Shown: positions 1-9,282 of the stretch, in pieces
Layout: every line of letters begins with the position of its first letter
Position numbering within the stretch: the first letter of the stretch is position 1
Source: Burkholderia cenocepacia
GTDB taxonomy: Bacteria > Pseudomonadota > Gammaproteobacteria > Burkholderiales > Burkholderiaceae
Assembly: GCF_900446215.1 (NCBI RefSeq)
Contig: NZ_UAQZ01000013.1
Span: 186,001 to 250,000, forward strand
DNA length: 64,000 bases
Direction: 5' to 3'
The notes under the pieces: generated by a model
Told to the model about the DNA's origin: nothing
Seen by the model: only the letters and a program-made list of their open reading frames with translations
The model's database searches: none
Translations under genes and position numbers: made by a program

Positions 1-34
1 GGCGACAGGCGGGGCGAGCGCCCTGCCGCTCCCG

Positions 35-1462
35 TCAGCGCGACGCTTGCGGGAACCGCGCGCCCGGCGGCGGCTCGGGCCGCGTCGACGGCACGCTCTT
101 GCGCACCTTCGCGACCTGCGCGGCCGTCACCGGCGCGCCCGTGTTGCCCCAGCTCGTGCGCACGAAGTTCGACACGTCCGCGACTTCCTGGTCCGACAGG
201 CGCCAGCCGAACGGCGGCATCGTGAAGGTCGACGGCGCGGTGCGCGTGCCCTGCAGCGCGCTGCCTTCCAGCACGACGTGGATCAGCGAGGTCGGATCGT
301 CGCCCTGCACGACCGGGTTGCCGGCGAGCGCCGGGAACACGCGCGTGTAGCCGTGGCCGTCGCTGCGGTGGCAGGCCATGCAGTTGTCGCGATAGACGGC
401 CGCGCCCGGCTTGCTCGCGTCGCCGGTCTGCAGCGCCTTCGCGGCGGCCGCGTCGTACACGTGCGGCTGCTCGCCCTGCACGCGCGGCGGCAACGTCTTC
501 AGGTAGCGTGCGATCGCGTTCAGGTCGTCGTCGGTCATGTGCTGCATGCTGTGGCCAACCACGTCCGTCATCCCGCCGAACGCGGCCGTGCGCAGCGTAC
601 GGCCGGTCTTCAGGAACTGCACGATCTCGGTTTCGTTCCACGTGCCGAGGCCCGTGCGCGGCTCGCCGCGCAGGCTGGTCGGCACCCAGCCGTCGATCGC
701 CGCGCCGCCGGCCAGGAAGTCGAGGCCGTCCGCGTCGGTCAGCCCGCGCTCCTGCATCGTCGGCGCGCGCGGCGTGTGGCATGCGCCGCAATGGCCGAGG
801 CCCTGCACCAGATACGCGCCGCGGGCGACCACCGGGTCGGTGTACGGCGCCGCGTCGAACGGCTTCGGCGCCGGCGCGAACAGCTTGCGCCAGATGCCGA
901 GCGGCCAGCGCATCGACAGCGGCCACACGATGTCCACCTTGCGGTTCTCGTGCTCGACCGGCGCGACGCCGTGCATGAAGTACGCGTACAGCGCCTTCAT
1001 GTCGTCGTCGGTCAGGCGCGAATACGACGGGAACGGCATCGCCGGATACATCGTGTCGCCGTTCTTGCGCACGCCTTCGCGCACCGCGCGGGTGAAGTCC
1101 TCATAGGTCCAGCCGCCGAGGCCCGTCTTCGGTTCCGGCGTGATGTTCGTCGAGTAGATGCCGCCGATCGGCGTGTCGAACTTCAGGCCGCCGGCGAACG
1201 GCTTGCCGCCGTTCGCGGTGTGGCAGGCGATGCAGTCGCCCGCGCGGGCGAGGTATTCGCCGCGCTTCACGAGCGCCGCGTCGGCGGACTGCGCGACAGG
1301 CGCAGCCGCCGCGCCCGAAGCCGCGGCCGGCGTAGACGCCGGCTGCGCGAACGCGGCGCCGCCCGCCAGACCGAATGCCGCCCAGGCCGTGCCGATCGCC
1401 AGCGCGCGCCGCAGCGGGGACACCGGACGCGCGGCGTTGTGGTGGTTCATCGTCCTCTTCAT
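35..1462 (-). CDS. Triheme cytochrome c subunit of FAD-gluconate/sorbitol-type dehydrogenase
   Basis: This membrane-anchored cytochrome takes electrons from the flavoprotein subunit encoded just upstream and passes them to the respiratory chain. Three c-type heme motifs are visible in the 475-aa product (CIACH, CGACH, CMACH), which is the usual count for gluconate and alcohol dehydrogenase cytochrome subunits. The N-terminus has a basic stretch and a hydrophobic segment ending in an Ala-rich AFAQ cleavage-like site, so export to the periplasm is expected. The ATG at 1462 overlaps the stop of the GMC subunit (ATGA), which decides the start and indicates translational coupling. It is the last of three genes in the order gamma-alpha-cytochrome. 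The sugar specificity cannot be read from this subunit. Confidence 0.93.
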   Translation of the reverse strand: MKRTMNHHNAARPVSPLRRALAIGTAWAAFGLAGGAAFAQPASTPAAASGAAAAPVAQSADAALVKRGEYLARAGDCIACHTANGGKPFAGGLKFDTPIGGIYSTNITPEPKTGLGGWTYEDFTRAVREGVRKNGDTMYPAMPFPSYSRLTDDDMKALYAYFMHGVAPVEHENRKVDIVWPLSMRWPLGIWRKLFAPAPKPFDAAPYTDPVVARGAYLVQGLGHCGACHTPRAPTMQERGLTDADGLDFLAGGAAIDGWVPTSLRGEPRTGLGTWNETEIVQFLKTGRTLRTAAFGGMTDVVGHSMQHMTDDDLNAIARYLKTLPPRVQGEQPHVYDAAAAKALQTGDASKPGAAVYRDNCMACHRSDGHGYTRVFPALAGNPVVQGDDPTSLIHVVLEGSALQGTRTAPSTFTMPPFGWRLSDQEVADVSNFVRTSWGNTGAPVTAAQVAKVRKSVPSTRPEPPPGARFPQASR

Positions 1463-3237
1463 ACGGTCACCAGCGGGGCGGGATTTTTCAGGTATTGCTC
1501 GCGGATCGCACGTGCCGACCAGTAGGCCAGCGCCGCGATGATCCCGGTCGGGTTGTAGCCGATGCCCTGCGGCAGCGCGGACGCGCCCATCACGAACACG
1601 TTGTGCACGTCCCAGCACTGCAGGTAGCGGTTCAGCACGCTCGTCTTCGGGTCGGTGCCCATGATCGCGCCGCCGACGAGGTGGGTCGTCTGGTACTGGC
1701 GCGAGTCGAAGTGCTTGCCGAACTCGCGCGTCGACACGCCGATGGCCTTCGGCCCCATCGCTTCCGCGATCTTCTTCATCTGGCCGGTCACGTACTGCGC
1801 CATCCTGATGTCGTTGTCCTTCCAGTCGAACGTCATCCGCAACAGCGGCTGGCCGTACGAATCGCGATAGGTCGGATCGAGGTCGAGATACACGTCGCGG
1901 TACGACATGTTGGTGCCGTGCGCGTCCATCGAGATCGTGTGCGCGTAGTTGTCCTTGACCGCCTTCTTCCACGCCGAGCCCCACTGCGGCGTGCCGGGCG
2001 GCGTGGCAATGCCGCTGATCGGCTTCACGCCGGCCTGGTTCACCCACAAGGGCGAGCCGCCGACGAAGCCGAGCGGGCCGTGGTCGAAATTGTCCGCGTT
2101 GAAGTCGTCCACCGCGACGCCGTTGCCGCCCGCGCCGATGAACGGGTTCGTGTAGGTGTCCTTGTCGAAGAACGCCTTGATCGTCGACAGGTTCTGGTAC
2201 GCGAAATTGCGGCCGACCACGCCTTCGCCCGAGATCGGATCGTACGGCTTGCCGATGCCCGACAGCAGCAGCAGGTGCACGTTGTGATACTGGAACGCGG
2301 CCACGATCACGAGATCGGCCGGCTGGTGCACTTCACGCCCGGCCGGATCGACGTAGGTGACGCCCGTCGCGCGCTTCTTCGTGTCGTCGAGGTCGACGCG
2401 CAGCACGTGGCACTTCGAGCGCAGCTCGAAGTTCGGCGCCTGCTTCAGCGCCGGCAGGATGTTCAGGTTCGGCGACGCCTTCGAATACATGTAGCACGCG
2501 TAGCCGCTGCAGTAGCCGCAGAAGTTGCACGGGCCCATCTGCACGCCGTACGGGTTCGTGTACGGGCCCGACGTGTTCGCCGACGGCAGCCGGTACGGAT
2601 GCAGGCCGAGCGAGTGCGCGGCATCGAAGAAGCGCTGCGCCGAATACGTATTGAGCTGCGCGGGCAGCGGGAAGTTGTCGCTGCGGTTCGCCTCGAACAC
2701 GTTGCCGTCGCCGACCACCTTGCCGCCGACCTTGTACGCCTGCCCCGACGTGCCGAACACCTTCTCGGCGAAATCGAAATGCGGCTCGAGCTCGTCGTAC
2801 GTGACGCCCGTATCCTGGATCGTCATCCCTTCGGGGATGAACTTCTTGCCGTAGCGCTCTTCATAGTGGCTGCGCAGGCGCAGCTCTTCCGGCGTGATCC
2901 GGAAGTGCACGCCCGACCAGTGCAGCCCCGCGCCGCCGACGCCTTCGCCCGGCAGGAAGGCGGCGAGCTGCCGGTACGGCAGCGCGGTGTCCTGCAGGCC
3001 GTGGCGGATCGACACGGTCGTCTTCGACAGGTCGAGGAACAGCTTCTTGCGGATGTTGTAGGTCAGCTCGTCGATCGTGTTCGGGTACGCGCCGTCCGGA
3101 TAGGTGTCGCGATATTCGCCGCGCTCCAGCGCGACGACGTTCAGGCCCGCTTCGGTCAGTTCCTTCGCGAGAATCGCGCCGGTCCAGCCGAAGCCGACGA
3201 TCACCGCATCGACGTGCGGCTTCTTATCTGCGGCCAT
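1459..3237 (-). CDS. GMC-family FAD dehydrogenase, large subunit (gluconate 2-dehydrogenase type)
   Basis: This is the flavoprotein catalytic subunit (592 aa) of a three-subunit periplasmic dehydrogenase. The N-terminus has the FAD-binding dinucleotide fold (VIVGFGWTG, about residues 11-19), and the C-terminus has the GMC-type HLVGGAIMG segment. It has no signal peptide of its own and is presumably co-exported with the Tat-signal-bearing small subunit, as known for this family. The ATG at 3237 overlaps the preceding stop (TGATG). The length and the partner sizes fit the gluconate 2-dehydrogenase branch better than the shorter Burkholderia FAD-glucose dehydrogenase (about 540 aa). The substrate assignment is an inference. 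Confidence 0.92.
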   Translation of the reverse strand: MAADKKPHVDAVIVGFGWTGAILAKELTEAGLNVVALERGEYRDTYPDGAYPNTIDELTYNIRKKLFLDLSKTTVSIRHGLQDTALPYRQLAAFLPGEGVGGAGLHWSGVHFRITPEELRLRSHYEERYGKKFIPEGMTIQDTGVTYDELEPHFDFAEKVFGTSGQAYKVGGKVVGDGNVFEANRSDNFPLPAQLNTYSAQRFFDAAHSLGLHPYRLPSANTSGPYTNPYGVQMGPCNFCGYCSGYACYMYSKASPNLNILPALKQAPNFELRSKCHVLRVDLDDTKKRATGVTYVDPAGREVHQPADLVIVAAFQYHNVHLLLLSGIGKPYDPISGEGVVGRNFAYQNLSTIKAFFDKDTYTNPFIGAGGNGVAVDDFNADNFDHGPLGFVGGSPLWVNQAGVKPISGIATPPGTPQWGSAWKKAVKDNYAHTISMDAHGTNMSYRDVYLDLDPTYRDSYGQPLLRMTFDWKDNDIRMAQYVTGQMKKIAEAMGPKAIGVSTREFGKHFDSRQYQTTHLVGGAIMGTDPKTSVLNRYLQCWDVHNVFVMGASALPQGIGYNPTGIIAALAYWSARAIREQYLKNPAPLVTV

Positions 3238-3977
3238 CAGCTGCGCTCCCCGTTGATCGAGACGGGGCCGTACGGATAAGGCTTGCCGCTCTGGTTGACG
3301 AAATCCATGAAGTCCGCGCGTGCGCCCGGGAAACCGATCATCTTCCACGCGGCCATGTCGCGATTGCCGCCATGCACCGGATCGCAGAAGTAGCCTTCGC
3401 GCGTGTTCTGCAGCAACTGGCCGAGGAACACGCCGGGCGGGACGTCGTCGATCTGCGCGCCGCCCTTTTCCAGCGCGCCGAGCACCGTGTCGCGCGTCGG
3501 CGCGTCGAGATCCGCGAACGCCTTGCCGTGCGCCTTTTCGCAATAGCGGTTGACTGCCGCGATGCCGAGCCGGTAGATGTCGCGCGGCACCAGCTTCAAC
3601 TGGTAGCCGAGCTCGGGCACGCCCTGCTGGAACGGCCCCTGCATGTACCACGTCGCGCCGTGCGCATACGGCGTCTCCATCTGGCGATCGATGAATTCCG
3701 GCACGCCCGCTTCGAGCGCGCCGGGGCCTTCGGCGTCGGCCGGAATCAGCCGGTCGACGGCGGCCTGGACGAACGCCCATTCCTTCGCATCGAAAAAGGT
3801 CGGCTTGTACGGCGCGCGTTCGGCGCTGGCCGCCGCAGTGGACGCGTTGCCGGCGGTCGTCGCGGACGGCGACGACGAATGCAGGTCGCAGCCGGCGACC
3901 GACGCGATCGGCACGAGCGCGACCGACGTGCGCAGGAAACGGCGACGCGAATTGGGTTTGTCAGGTGGCGTGGACAT
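3237..3977 (-). CDS. Gluconate 2-dehydrogenase subunit 3 family (small, Tat-exported)
   Basis: This is the small subunit of the dehydrogenase complex (246 aa). The chosen ATG at 3977 gives a short polar N-region followed by a twin-arginine motif (RRRFLRT, residues 11-17) and a hydrophobic stretch ending at SVAGC (Cys30). That predicts Tat export, possibly with lipid attachment at Cys30. Earlier in-frame starts exist but would bury the Tat signal. The C-terminal half has the family's pattern of helices seen in gluconate dehydrogenase gamma subunits. It is first in the operon and is needed in this family for folding and export of the flavoprotein. Confidence 0.88.
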   Translation of the reverse strand: MSTPPDKPNSRRRFLRTSVALVPIASVAGCDLHSSSPSATTAGNASTAAASAERAPYKPTFFDAKEWAFVQAAVDRLIPADAEGPGALEAGVPEFIDRQMETPYAHGATWYMQGPFQQGVPELGYQLKLVPRDIYRLGIAAVNRYCEKAHGKAFADLDAPTRDTVLGALEKGGAQIDDVPPGVFLGQLLQNTREGYFCDPVHGGNRDMAAWKMIGFPGARADFMDFVNQSGKPYPYGPVSINGERS

Positions 3978-4377
3978 GGTCGGATGTTGATCGTTGGGGA
4001 TCGGGGTTCGGACGCGCGCATTCCGCATGCCGCGTGCCCGGCACGGCAGCCGTGCCGCAGGCGGCCGGTCGCCCTGTTCTTTCGTGTGTTGCGCACAACC
4101 TCGACGCTGGCGCCCGGCCGCGATTCGCGGTGGCGCCGTCATTGCAGCCGCACTCGCCCCGGGGCCGGCGGCGTTGCGCGGATCGACCTCTTTGCGGGCC
4201 CTATCGTCGGACAAATACCGGCATCGGCCGGCATCTTTCCGTCATCGCCCATGACCCTTATTCAACTTAGACGTCGCGCCTGCCGACGGCAAGCGCAACG
4301 TGCACGACCCTCTTTCCGGGCCTGGCGACGAGTGCCGCGAATTATATATGGAACCGGTTCCATTGCTAGAGGGTTCA
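3978..4377. other. Intergenic region between dehydrogenase operon and KptA-like ORF
   Basis: About 400 bp without a credible gene. It carries the palindrome and -10 candidate described separately near 4341-4363. The rest is GC-rich leader for the minus-strand operon with no hairpin-plus-U-tract seen. Confidence 0.6.
4341..4363 (-). promoter_or_regulatory. Putative -10 box plus 16-bp palindromic operator
   Basis: Positions 4348-4363 read ATGGAACCGGTTCCAT, a perfect 16-bp palindrome with a central CG, the layout typical of LacI-family operators. A minus-strand TATAAT lies at 4346-4341 immediately beside it. The palindrome would therefore sit between the -35 and -10 of a promoter firing toward the dehydrogenase operon, about 360 bp downstream. 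It also lies about 15 bp before the start of the KptA-like ORF on the other strand. No convincing -35 was found. Confidence 0.5.
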
Positions 4378-4689
4378 ATGCAATTCAGTGCATCGAAATC
4401 AGCAACAATGGAAAAACCGGATGCCGGAATGTGCAAGGATGAGGAAATGGCGGACAGCGACGATCAGGCGGCGACGGAACCCGGCGCCCCTCATCACGTG
4501 TATCTGCCGGCGGACATCCGGACGGCGCTGGCCGTCGGCGCGCGTTACGGCGTGCCCGCAATCCTCGAAGTGGCGGCGCAGCTGATGCACCGGCAGGGCC
4601 ACACGTTCTTCGCCGCCGAAAACGATGTGTGGCTGATCGATGCCGTGCCGGCCGAATATCTCGAGCTAATCGATACGCGCGCGGATTGA
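4378..4689 (+). CDS. KptA-like protein, C-terminal part only (truncated RNA 2'-phosphotransferase)
   Basis: The last 65 or so residues read like the C-terminal half of KptA/Tpt1 RNA 2'-phosphotransferases: an HHVYLP segment, then ALAVGARYGVPAIL, then MHRQGHTFF and NDVWLIDAVPAEYL. Full KptA is about 180 aa and begins with a winged-helix domain and the first NAD-binding motifs. Here the ORF is at most 104 codons from 4378, or 80 from an ATG at 4447 that follows AAGGATGAGG. The residues upstream do not resemble KptA. It may be a decayed remnant or a stand-alone half domain, and activity is unlikely. The start is uncertain. Confidence 0.6.
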   Translation: MQFSASKSATMEKPDAGMCKDEEMADSDDQAATEPGAPHHVYLPADIRTALAVGARYGVPAILEVAAQLMHRQGHTFFAAENDVWLIDAVPAEYLELIDTRAD

Positions 4690-4708
4690 ATCACGCACCG
4701 TTCCTCTC

Positions 4709-5125
4709 TCACCACGGCCAGAACATCGACGCGATCGACAGCGCCAGCGCCGCGCACAGCGGCGAGTAATACAGCGTATCCATCCGCGCGAAACGCGACC
4801 CGCGAATGCGTTTGAAGAAGCCGACGTAGCGGAAATCGCCGACGGCCCGCACCGCGAAGATCAATGCGAGCGCAACGACCGCGAACGCGATCGCGCAGGG
4901 ATACGTGTTGCGCCCCAGCCAGCCGGCACGCGCGGCGACCGCGCCTGCACCGCCCAGCAGCGCGAGCGCGACGGCAAGCGTGCCGACCGCAGTCGGCCGC
5001 AACAGCGGTACGCCATCCTGCTCCGGAATGGCCGCGCGCTTGCCCAATCGCCCGCCGAACGCCCAGTACACGTGCACGAGCGCGATGGCGCAAAGCGTCG
5101 GTACGCTGAAATACGCAGCGGTCAT
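4709..5125 (-). CDS. DUF3995 family membrane protein
   Basis: A 138-aa integral membrane protein of unknown function with four hydrophobic segments. The N-terminal VHVYWAFGGR motif and the closing tryptophan-rich end are typical of DUF3995 proteins. It is convergent with the KptA-like ORF, leaving about 20 bp between the stops, and divergent from the alanine dehydrogenase gene. No function can be inferred from the neighbours. Confidence 0.8.
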   Translation of the reverse strand: MTAAYFSVPTLCAIALVHVYWAFGGRLGKRAAIPEQDGVPLLRPTAVGTLAVALALLGGAGAVAARAGWLGRNTYPCAIAFAVVALALIFAVRAVGDFRYVGFFKRIRGSRFARMDTLYYSPLCAALALSIASMFWPW

Positions 5126-5421
5126 GTCGATCAAGGTCCTCGTCTCGTTGTCTCGTCGTTTTGCCGAAAGGTGTTCGGCTCGCGGCCCCGGCCCGCGCCA
5201 CGCATGACGATACCGAAACCCGGTCACATGCGCATTGCGACCTCGAGTCGCAACCGATCGCCACGCATGCTGCGTTGCAGTGCGCATGCGTCGTCGCACA
5301 GCCCGGTCGCTTGACTTCCCTCCGCGCACTACTACCCTGTTATTCCAGTACTGCGGTCGGCCTGCCGCTGCGCGACCGGCTGCTCGCACGACGACGATAA
5401 CGAAGGCCATGGAGGCGACTC

Positions 5422-6537
5422 ATGCTGATCGGTGTGCCGAAAGAGATCAAGAACCACGAATACCGCGTCGGCCTCACGCCGGCCGGCGCGCGCGAACTCA
5501 CGCGGCACGGCCATCGCGTGCTGGTGCAGCGCGGCGCGGGTACGGCGATCGGCCTGCTCGACGACGACTACACGGCCGCGGGCGCGTCGCTCAGCGACGG
5601 TGCCGAGGACATCTTCGCGCGCGCCGACATGATCATCAAGGTCAAGGAACCGCAGCCGGCCGAATGCGCGATGCTGCGGCGCGGCCAGATCCTCTACACA
5701 TACCTGCATCTCGCGCCCGATCCCGATCAGGCCGCCGCGCTCGTGAAATCCGGCGCGGTCTGCGTCGCGTACGAAACCGTGACGGGCCCCGGCGGCGGCC
5801 TGCCGTTGCTCGCGCCGATGAGCGAAGTCGCGGGCCGCATGTCGATCCAGGTCGCGGCGACCCACCTCGAAAGCCCGCGCGGCGGCCGCGGCCTGCTGAT
5901 GGCCGGCGTGCCGGGCGTGCCGGCCGCGCACGTCGTCGTGCTCGGCGCCGGCGTGGTGGGCACCGGCGCGCTGCAGATGGCGGTAGGCCTCGGCGCGCGC
6001 GTCACCGTGCTCGACAACAACGTGAACCGGCTGCGCCAGCTCGATCTCGTGTTCGCCAACCGGATCGCGACCGTCTGTTCGAATGCGCAGACGGTCGACG
6101 AAGCCGTGCGCGATGCCGACGTCGTGATCGGCGCCGTGCTCGTGCCGGGCGCGTCGGCGCCGCGGCTCGTCACGCGCGACATGATCGCGACGATGCGCAA
6201 GGGCGCGGTCGTCGTCGACGTCGCGATCGACCAGGGCGGATGCTTCGAGACCTCGCATGCGACCACGCATGCGGCGCCGACCTTCGTCGTCGACGGGGTC
6301 GTCCACTACTGCGTCGCGAACATGCCCGGCGCGGTCGCGCGCACGTCCACCTTCGCGCTGAACAATGCAACGCTCGGCCATGCGCTCGCGCTCGCCGACA
6401 AGGGCTGGAAGCAGGCGATGCTCGACGATCCGCATCTGCGCGCGGGCCTGAACGTGTGCGACGGTCACATCACGTACGAAGCGGTCGCGCTGGCGCTCGG
6501 CCTACCTTACGTCCCCGCGACCGGCGTGCTCGGATGA
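5422..6537 (+). CDS. ald: Alanine dehydrogenase
   Basis: This cytoplasmic enzyme interconverts L-alanine and pyruvate plus ammonia with NAD. The 371-aa length is exactly that of the family. The N-terminus MLIGVPKEIKNHEYRVGLTP is diagnostic, as are the catalytic-lysine region (IIKVKEPQ), the LYTYLHLA segment with the catalytic histidine, and a Rossmann NAD site (VLGAGVVGTGA, around residue 175). The ATG at 5422 is preceded by GGAGG at a good distance. It is monocistronic, with divergent DUF3995 upstream and convergent polX downstream. Confidence 0.95.
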   Translation: MLIGVPKEIKNHEYRVGLTPAGARELTRHGHRVLVQRGAGTAIGLLDDDYTAAGASLSDGAEDIFARADMIIKVKEPQPAECAMLRRGQILYTYLHLAPDPDQAAALVKSGAVCVAYETVTGPGGGLPLLAPMSEVAGRMSIQVAATHLESPRGGRGLLMAGVPGVPAAHVVVLGAGVVGTGALQMAVGLGARVTVLDNNVNRLRQLDLVFANRIATVCSNAQTVDEAVRDADVVIGAVLVPGASAPRLVTRDMIATMRKGAVVVDVAIDQGGCFETSHATTHAAPTFVVDGVVHYCVANMPGAVARTSTFALNNATLGHALALADKGWKQAMLDDPHLRAGLNVCDGHITYEAVALALGLPYVPATGVLG

Positions 6538-6577
6538 CCCTGCCGGCATGAGCTGAACGCATCGCGACCGGCCACGC

Positions 6578-8356
6578 TCACGCGCCCTTCGACCGACTCC
6601 GCTTCGCACCGCCGCCCGCGCTGCCCGCACCGCCCATCGTGCGCGCCAGCAGCGGCCGCAGTTGCGCGAGCGTGCGCGTGTTCAGCACGTCCTGCCGCGT
6701 CAGCCAGCCGCGCCGCGCCTGATCGACGCCGAACGCGAGGTTGTCGAGCTCGTCCGCGCTGCATGCATCCGAACCGATCGCGACCGGCACGCCGGCCTTC
6801 GCGGCCTCGCGGCACCACACGTCCGGCAGGTCGAAGCGCCGCGGCTGTGCATCGAGTTCGACGAAACAGCCGCGCGCGGCAGCCTGCGCGAGCACGCGCG
6901 GCACATCGAGTTCGCAGGCGTCGCGCTCGCCGAGCAGGCGGCCGGTCGGGTGCGCGAGAATCGAGAAATGCGGATGATCCATCGCGCGCAGCATGCGATC
7001 GGTCTGCGCGCCGCGCGGCAGGTCGAAGCCGTCGCGTATCGCACCGACCACGAGATCGAGCCGGCCGAGCAGCGCGTCGGGCACGTCCAGGCTGCCATCC
7101 TCGCGAATGCCGGCCTCCACGCCCTTGAGCAACACGAAATCGTCGAACGTCGCGTTGAGGCGATCGATGTCGTCGAGTTGCCGCGCGAGCCAGTCGAAAC
7201 CGTTGCGAGCGCCGCCGTCGGGTGGGGCGCGGTCGGTGACGGCCAGATAGGCGAGCCCGCGTGCACGCGCGGCAGCGGCCATCGCGCGCAGGCCGTCGCG
7301 GCCGGCCGACGCATCGGTGTGCGCGTGCAGGTCGCCATGGAGATGCTTGCGCTCGACCAGCGCCGGCAGCGTGCCGGCACGCGACGCATCGATCTCGCCG
7401 CGATCCTCGCGCAACTCGGGCGGCACCTCGTGCAACCCGATAGCCGCGTAGACCGATGCCTCCGTCGCTCCGGCAATCCGTTCGTCGCCACGAAACACGC
7501 CGTATTCGTTGATTTTCAGGCCGCCGGCCTGCGCGAGCCTGCGCAGCGCGATGTTGTGCGCCTTCGATCCGGTGAAGTAGACGAGCGCCGCGCCGAACGC
7601 ATCGGCATCGACGACCCGCAGGTCGACCTGCAATCCGTTGACGAGCATCACGCTCGAGCGCGTCTTGCCGTGCGCGAGCACGCGCGCCACGTCGTCGTAG
7701 CCGACGAACGCTGCGGTGACCGCACCCGCGTCGCGCGCGGTGACGAGGATGTCGAGATCGCCGACCGTCTCGCGGCGGCGGCGGAAGCTGCCGGCCGGCA
7801 CGGCCTGGCCGACGCCGGTCACCGCCCGCAGGCGTTCGAGCAACGGCATCAGCGCATGTGCGGCGTCGGGCAGCAGGAAGCGTTGCGGCTCGCGCTGCAG
7901 GCGATCGTCGATCGCTTCGAGCAGATGCGCTTCGGTTTTCGCGCCGAAGCCCGGCAGCTCGCGCACATGCCCGCTCTTCGCTTCGGCGCGCAACTGTTCG
8001 AGCGAATCGACGTTCAGCGCGTCATGCAGCGCCTTCACGCGTTTCGCGCCGAGCCCGGGCACGTCGAGCAGCTCGACGATCGCGCCCGGCAGCGCATGAC
8101 GCAAGGTTTGCTGCAGTTCGCAGGTGCCGGTCGCGGCGATCTCGCGCAGCTTCGCCGCAAGATCGGCCCCGATCGACGGAATCTTCCCGAGATCGTCGCC
8201 GTTCGCGATCATCATCGGAATATCCCGGCCGTAGTCGGCGATCGTACGCGCGGCGTTGCGGTACGCACGCACGCGAAACGGGTTGGCGCCCTGGATCTCG
8301 AGCATGTCGGCGATCTCGGCGAACACGGCCGCGCACTCGGCATTGTGGATCGGCAT
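6578..8356 (-). CDS. polX: DNA polymerase/3'-5' exonuclease PolX
   Basis: This is a family-X DNA polymerase fused to a PHP exonuclease domain (592 aa), implicated in base-excision repair gap filling in bacteria. The N-terminal helix-hairpin-helix (8-kDa-like) region is followed by the palm, with the metal-binding GDLDILV aspartates and a third Asp in LQVDLRVV. The C-terminal PHP domain begins around residue 338 with HGDLHAHTDAS. The domain order and length match bacterial PolX (about 570 aa). It is convergent with ald, and a DksA-type gene lies upstream on the same strand. Confidence 0.94.
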   Translation of the reverse strand: MPIHNAECAAVFAEIADMLEIQGANPFRVRAYRNAARTIADYGRDIPMMIANGDDLGKIPSIGADLAAKLREIAATGTCELQQTLRHALPGAIVELLDVPGLGAKRVKALHDALNVDSLEQLRAEAKSGHVRELPGFGAKTEAHLLEAIDDRLQREPQRFLLPDAAHALMPLLERLRAVTGVGQAVPAGSFRRRRETVGDLDILVTARDAGAVTAAFVGYDDVARVLAHGKTRSSVMLVNGLQVDLRVVDADAFGAALVYFTGSKAHNIALRRLAQAGGLKINEYGVFRGDERIAGATEASVYAAIGLHEVPPELREDRGEIDASRAGTLPALVERKHLHGDLHAHTDASAGRDGLRAMAAAARARGLAYLAVTDRAPPDGGARNGFDWLARQLDDIDRLNATFDDFVLLKGVEAGIREDGSLDVPDALLGRLDLVVGAIRDGFDLPRGAQTDRMLRAMDHPHFSILAHPTGRLLGERDACELDVPRVLAQAAARGCFVELDAQPRRFDLPDVWCREAAKAGVPVAIGSDACSADELDNLAFGVDQARRGWLTRQDVLNTRTLAQLRPLLARTMGGAGSAGGGAKRSRSKGA

Positions 8357-8505
8357 GATCGGCGTGGCTCCCTTCCACGTGGATGGCGCCGCGCCCCTGC
8401 GCGACGGCGTCTGCCCGCCCGGCGCCGCATGTCGACGCCGCCGGGCGCCCGTTGGTCATCCTGCGCCGGCCGCGCGGCGCGTACCGCGCGGCTGGAGCCG
8501 CGGCG

Positions 8506-8898
8506 TCAGAGCGACGCGCGCGGTGTCGTCGCGTAGCGTCGTTCGTAGATCGATTGGCAATGCGTGCAACGTTCGGCGGTCGGCCGCGCCAGCAGCCGCT
8601 CGTAGCCGACCGCGCCGTCGCAGTCGATGCATTCGCCGTAACTGCCGTCACGCATCCGCTGCTGGGCGCGCCCGATCGCGCGCAGTTCGGTCAGCTTCAT
8701 CCCGATCAACGCATGGTCGACGTCGACGAACAGGTCGGCATTCGCCTCGTCGCCCTCGTCCGGCGCCGCGCCGGCCAGATCCGCATAGGATTCCGACGCG
8801 CGCTGGTCTTCGCTCGTGCGGATCTCCGCACGCAGCGCCTGCTCGCTCTCGTTCAGCCGCTGTTTCAGCGTCTGCCGTTGTTGTTGGTCGAGCGACAT
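8506..8898 (-). CDS. TraR/DksA family zinc-finger protein
   Basis: A 130-aa member of the DksA/TraR family, whose members act on RNA polymerase through its secondary channel. It has an N-terminal coiled-coil-forming helix (MSLDQQQRQTLKQRL onward) and a C-terminal four-cysteine zinc finger, CIDC then CTHC about 20 residues later, followed by a basic tail. It lacks the full length of canonical DksA (about 150 aa) and is probably an auxiliary paralogue, often annotated as a molecular chaperone DnaK suppressor. The start at 8898 gives the standard family N-terminus. Confidence 0.88.
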   Translation of the reverse strand: MSLDQQQRQTLKQRLNESEQALRAEIRTSEDQRASESYADLAGAAPDEGDEANADLFVDVDHALIGMKLTELRAIGRAQQRMRDGSYGECIDCDGAVGYERLLARPTAERCTHCQSIYERRYATTPRASL

Positions 8899-9282
8899 GG
8901 CCGTCTCTCCTGTTCCGGTTCCGCGCGAAGAAAGGCGGCGCGCGGTATCGCGCCGGTGCGCGACGCGCAGGCATGACCTGCGCCGCCGCATCCGGATGAT
9001 GCGACCGGACGCGCAAAACGCCGGACGCATTCGACGCAGGATAAACCCATTGAACACGCGTGTGTTGACCGGAATCAGCGTGCCGGTCATGCGACGGCGG
9101 AGGGACGAAACTGGGGACGGACGCGGAATCGCGACCGAAGGGGCGCGTGGCGAAGCCCCGTCGGCGCAAACGCAGCGCAGCAATTTCCCATGCGGCCACA
9201 TCGCTTCGTTCCGTGCGCACGAGCCGGCCTCATTCCGTCGATACGGTCGCTCGCGCGGCGCCGCTTCGATGATTCGTCTTCC
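8899..9282. other. Intergenic region upstream of DksA-like gene
   Basis: About 380 bp with no credible gene. It must hold the promoter of the DksA-like gene and the 3' end of the sugar-transferase transcript. A short perfect palindrome ACACGCGTGT lies at 9054-9063. No U-tract terminator was seen. Confidence 0.5.

Noticed and set aside
1375..3279. 634-codon plus-strand ORF opposite the GMC dehydrogenase
   Set aside because: Arg/Ala/Val-rich antisense frame typical of high-GC DNA; the opposite strand encodes a clear GMC oxidoreductase.
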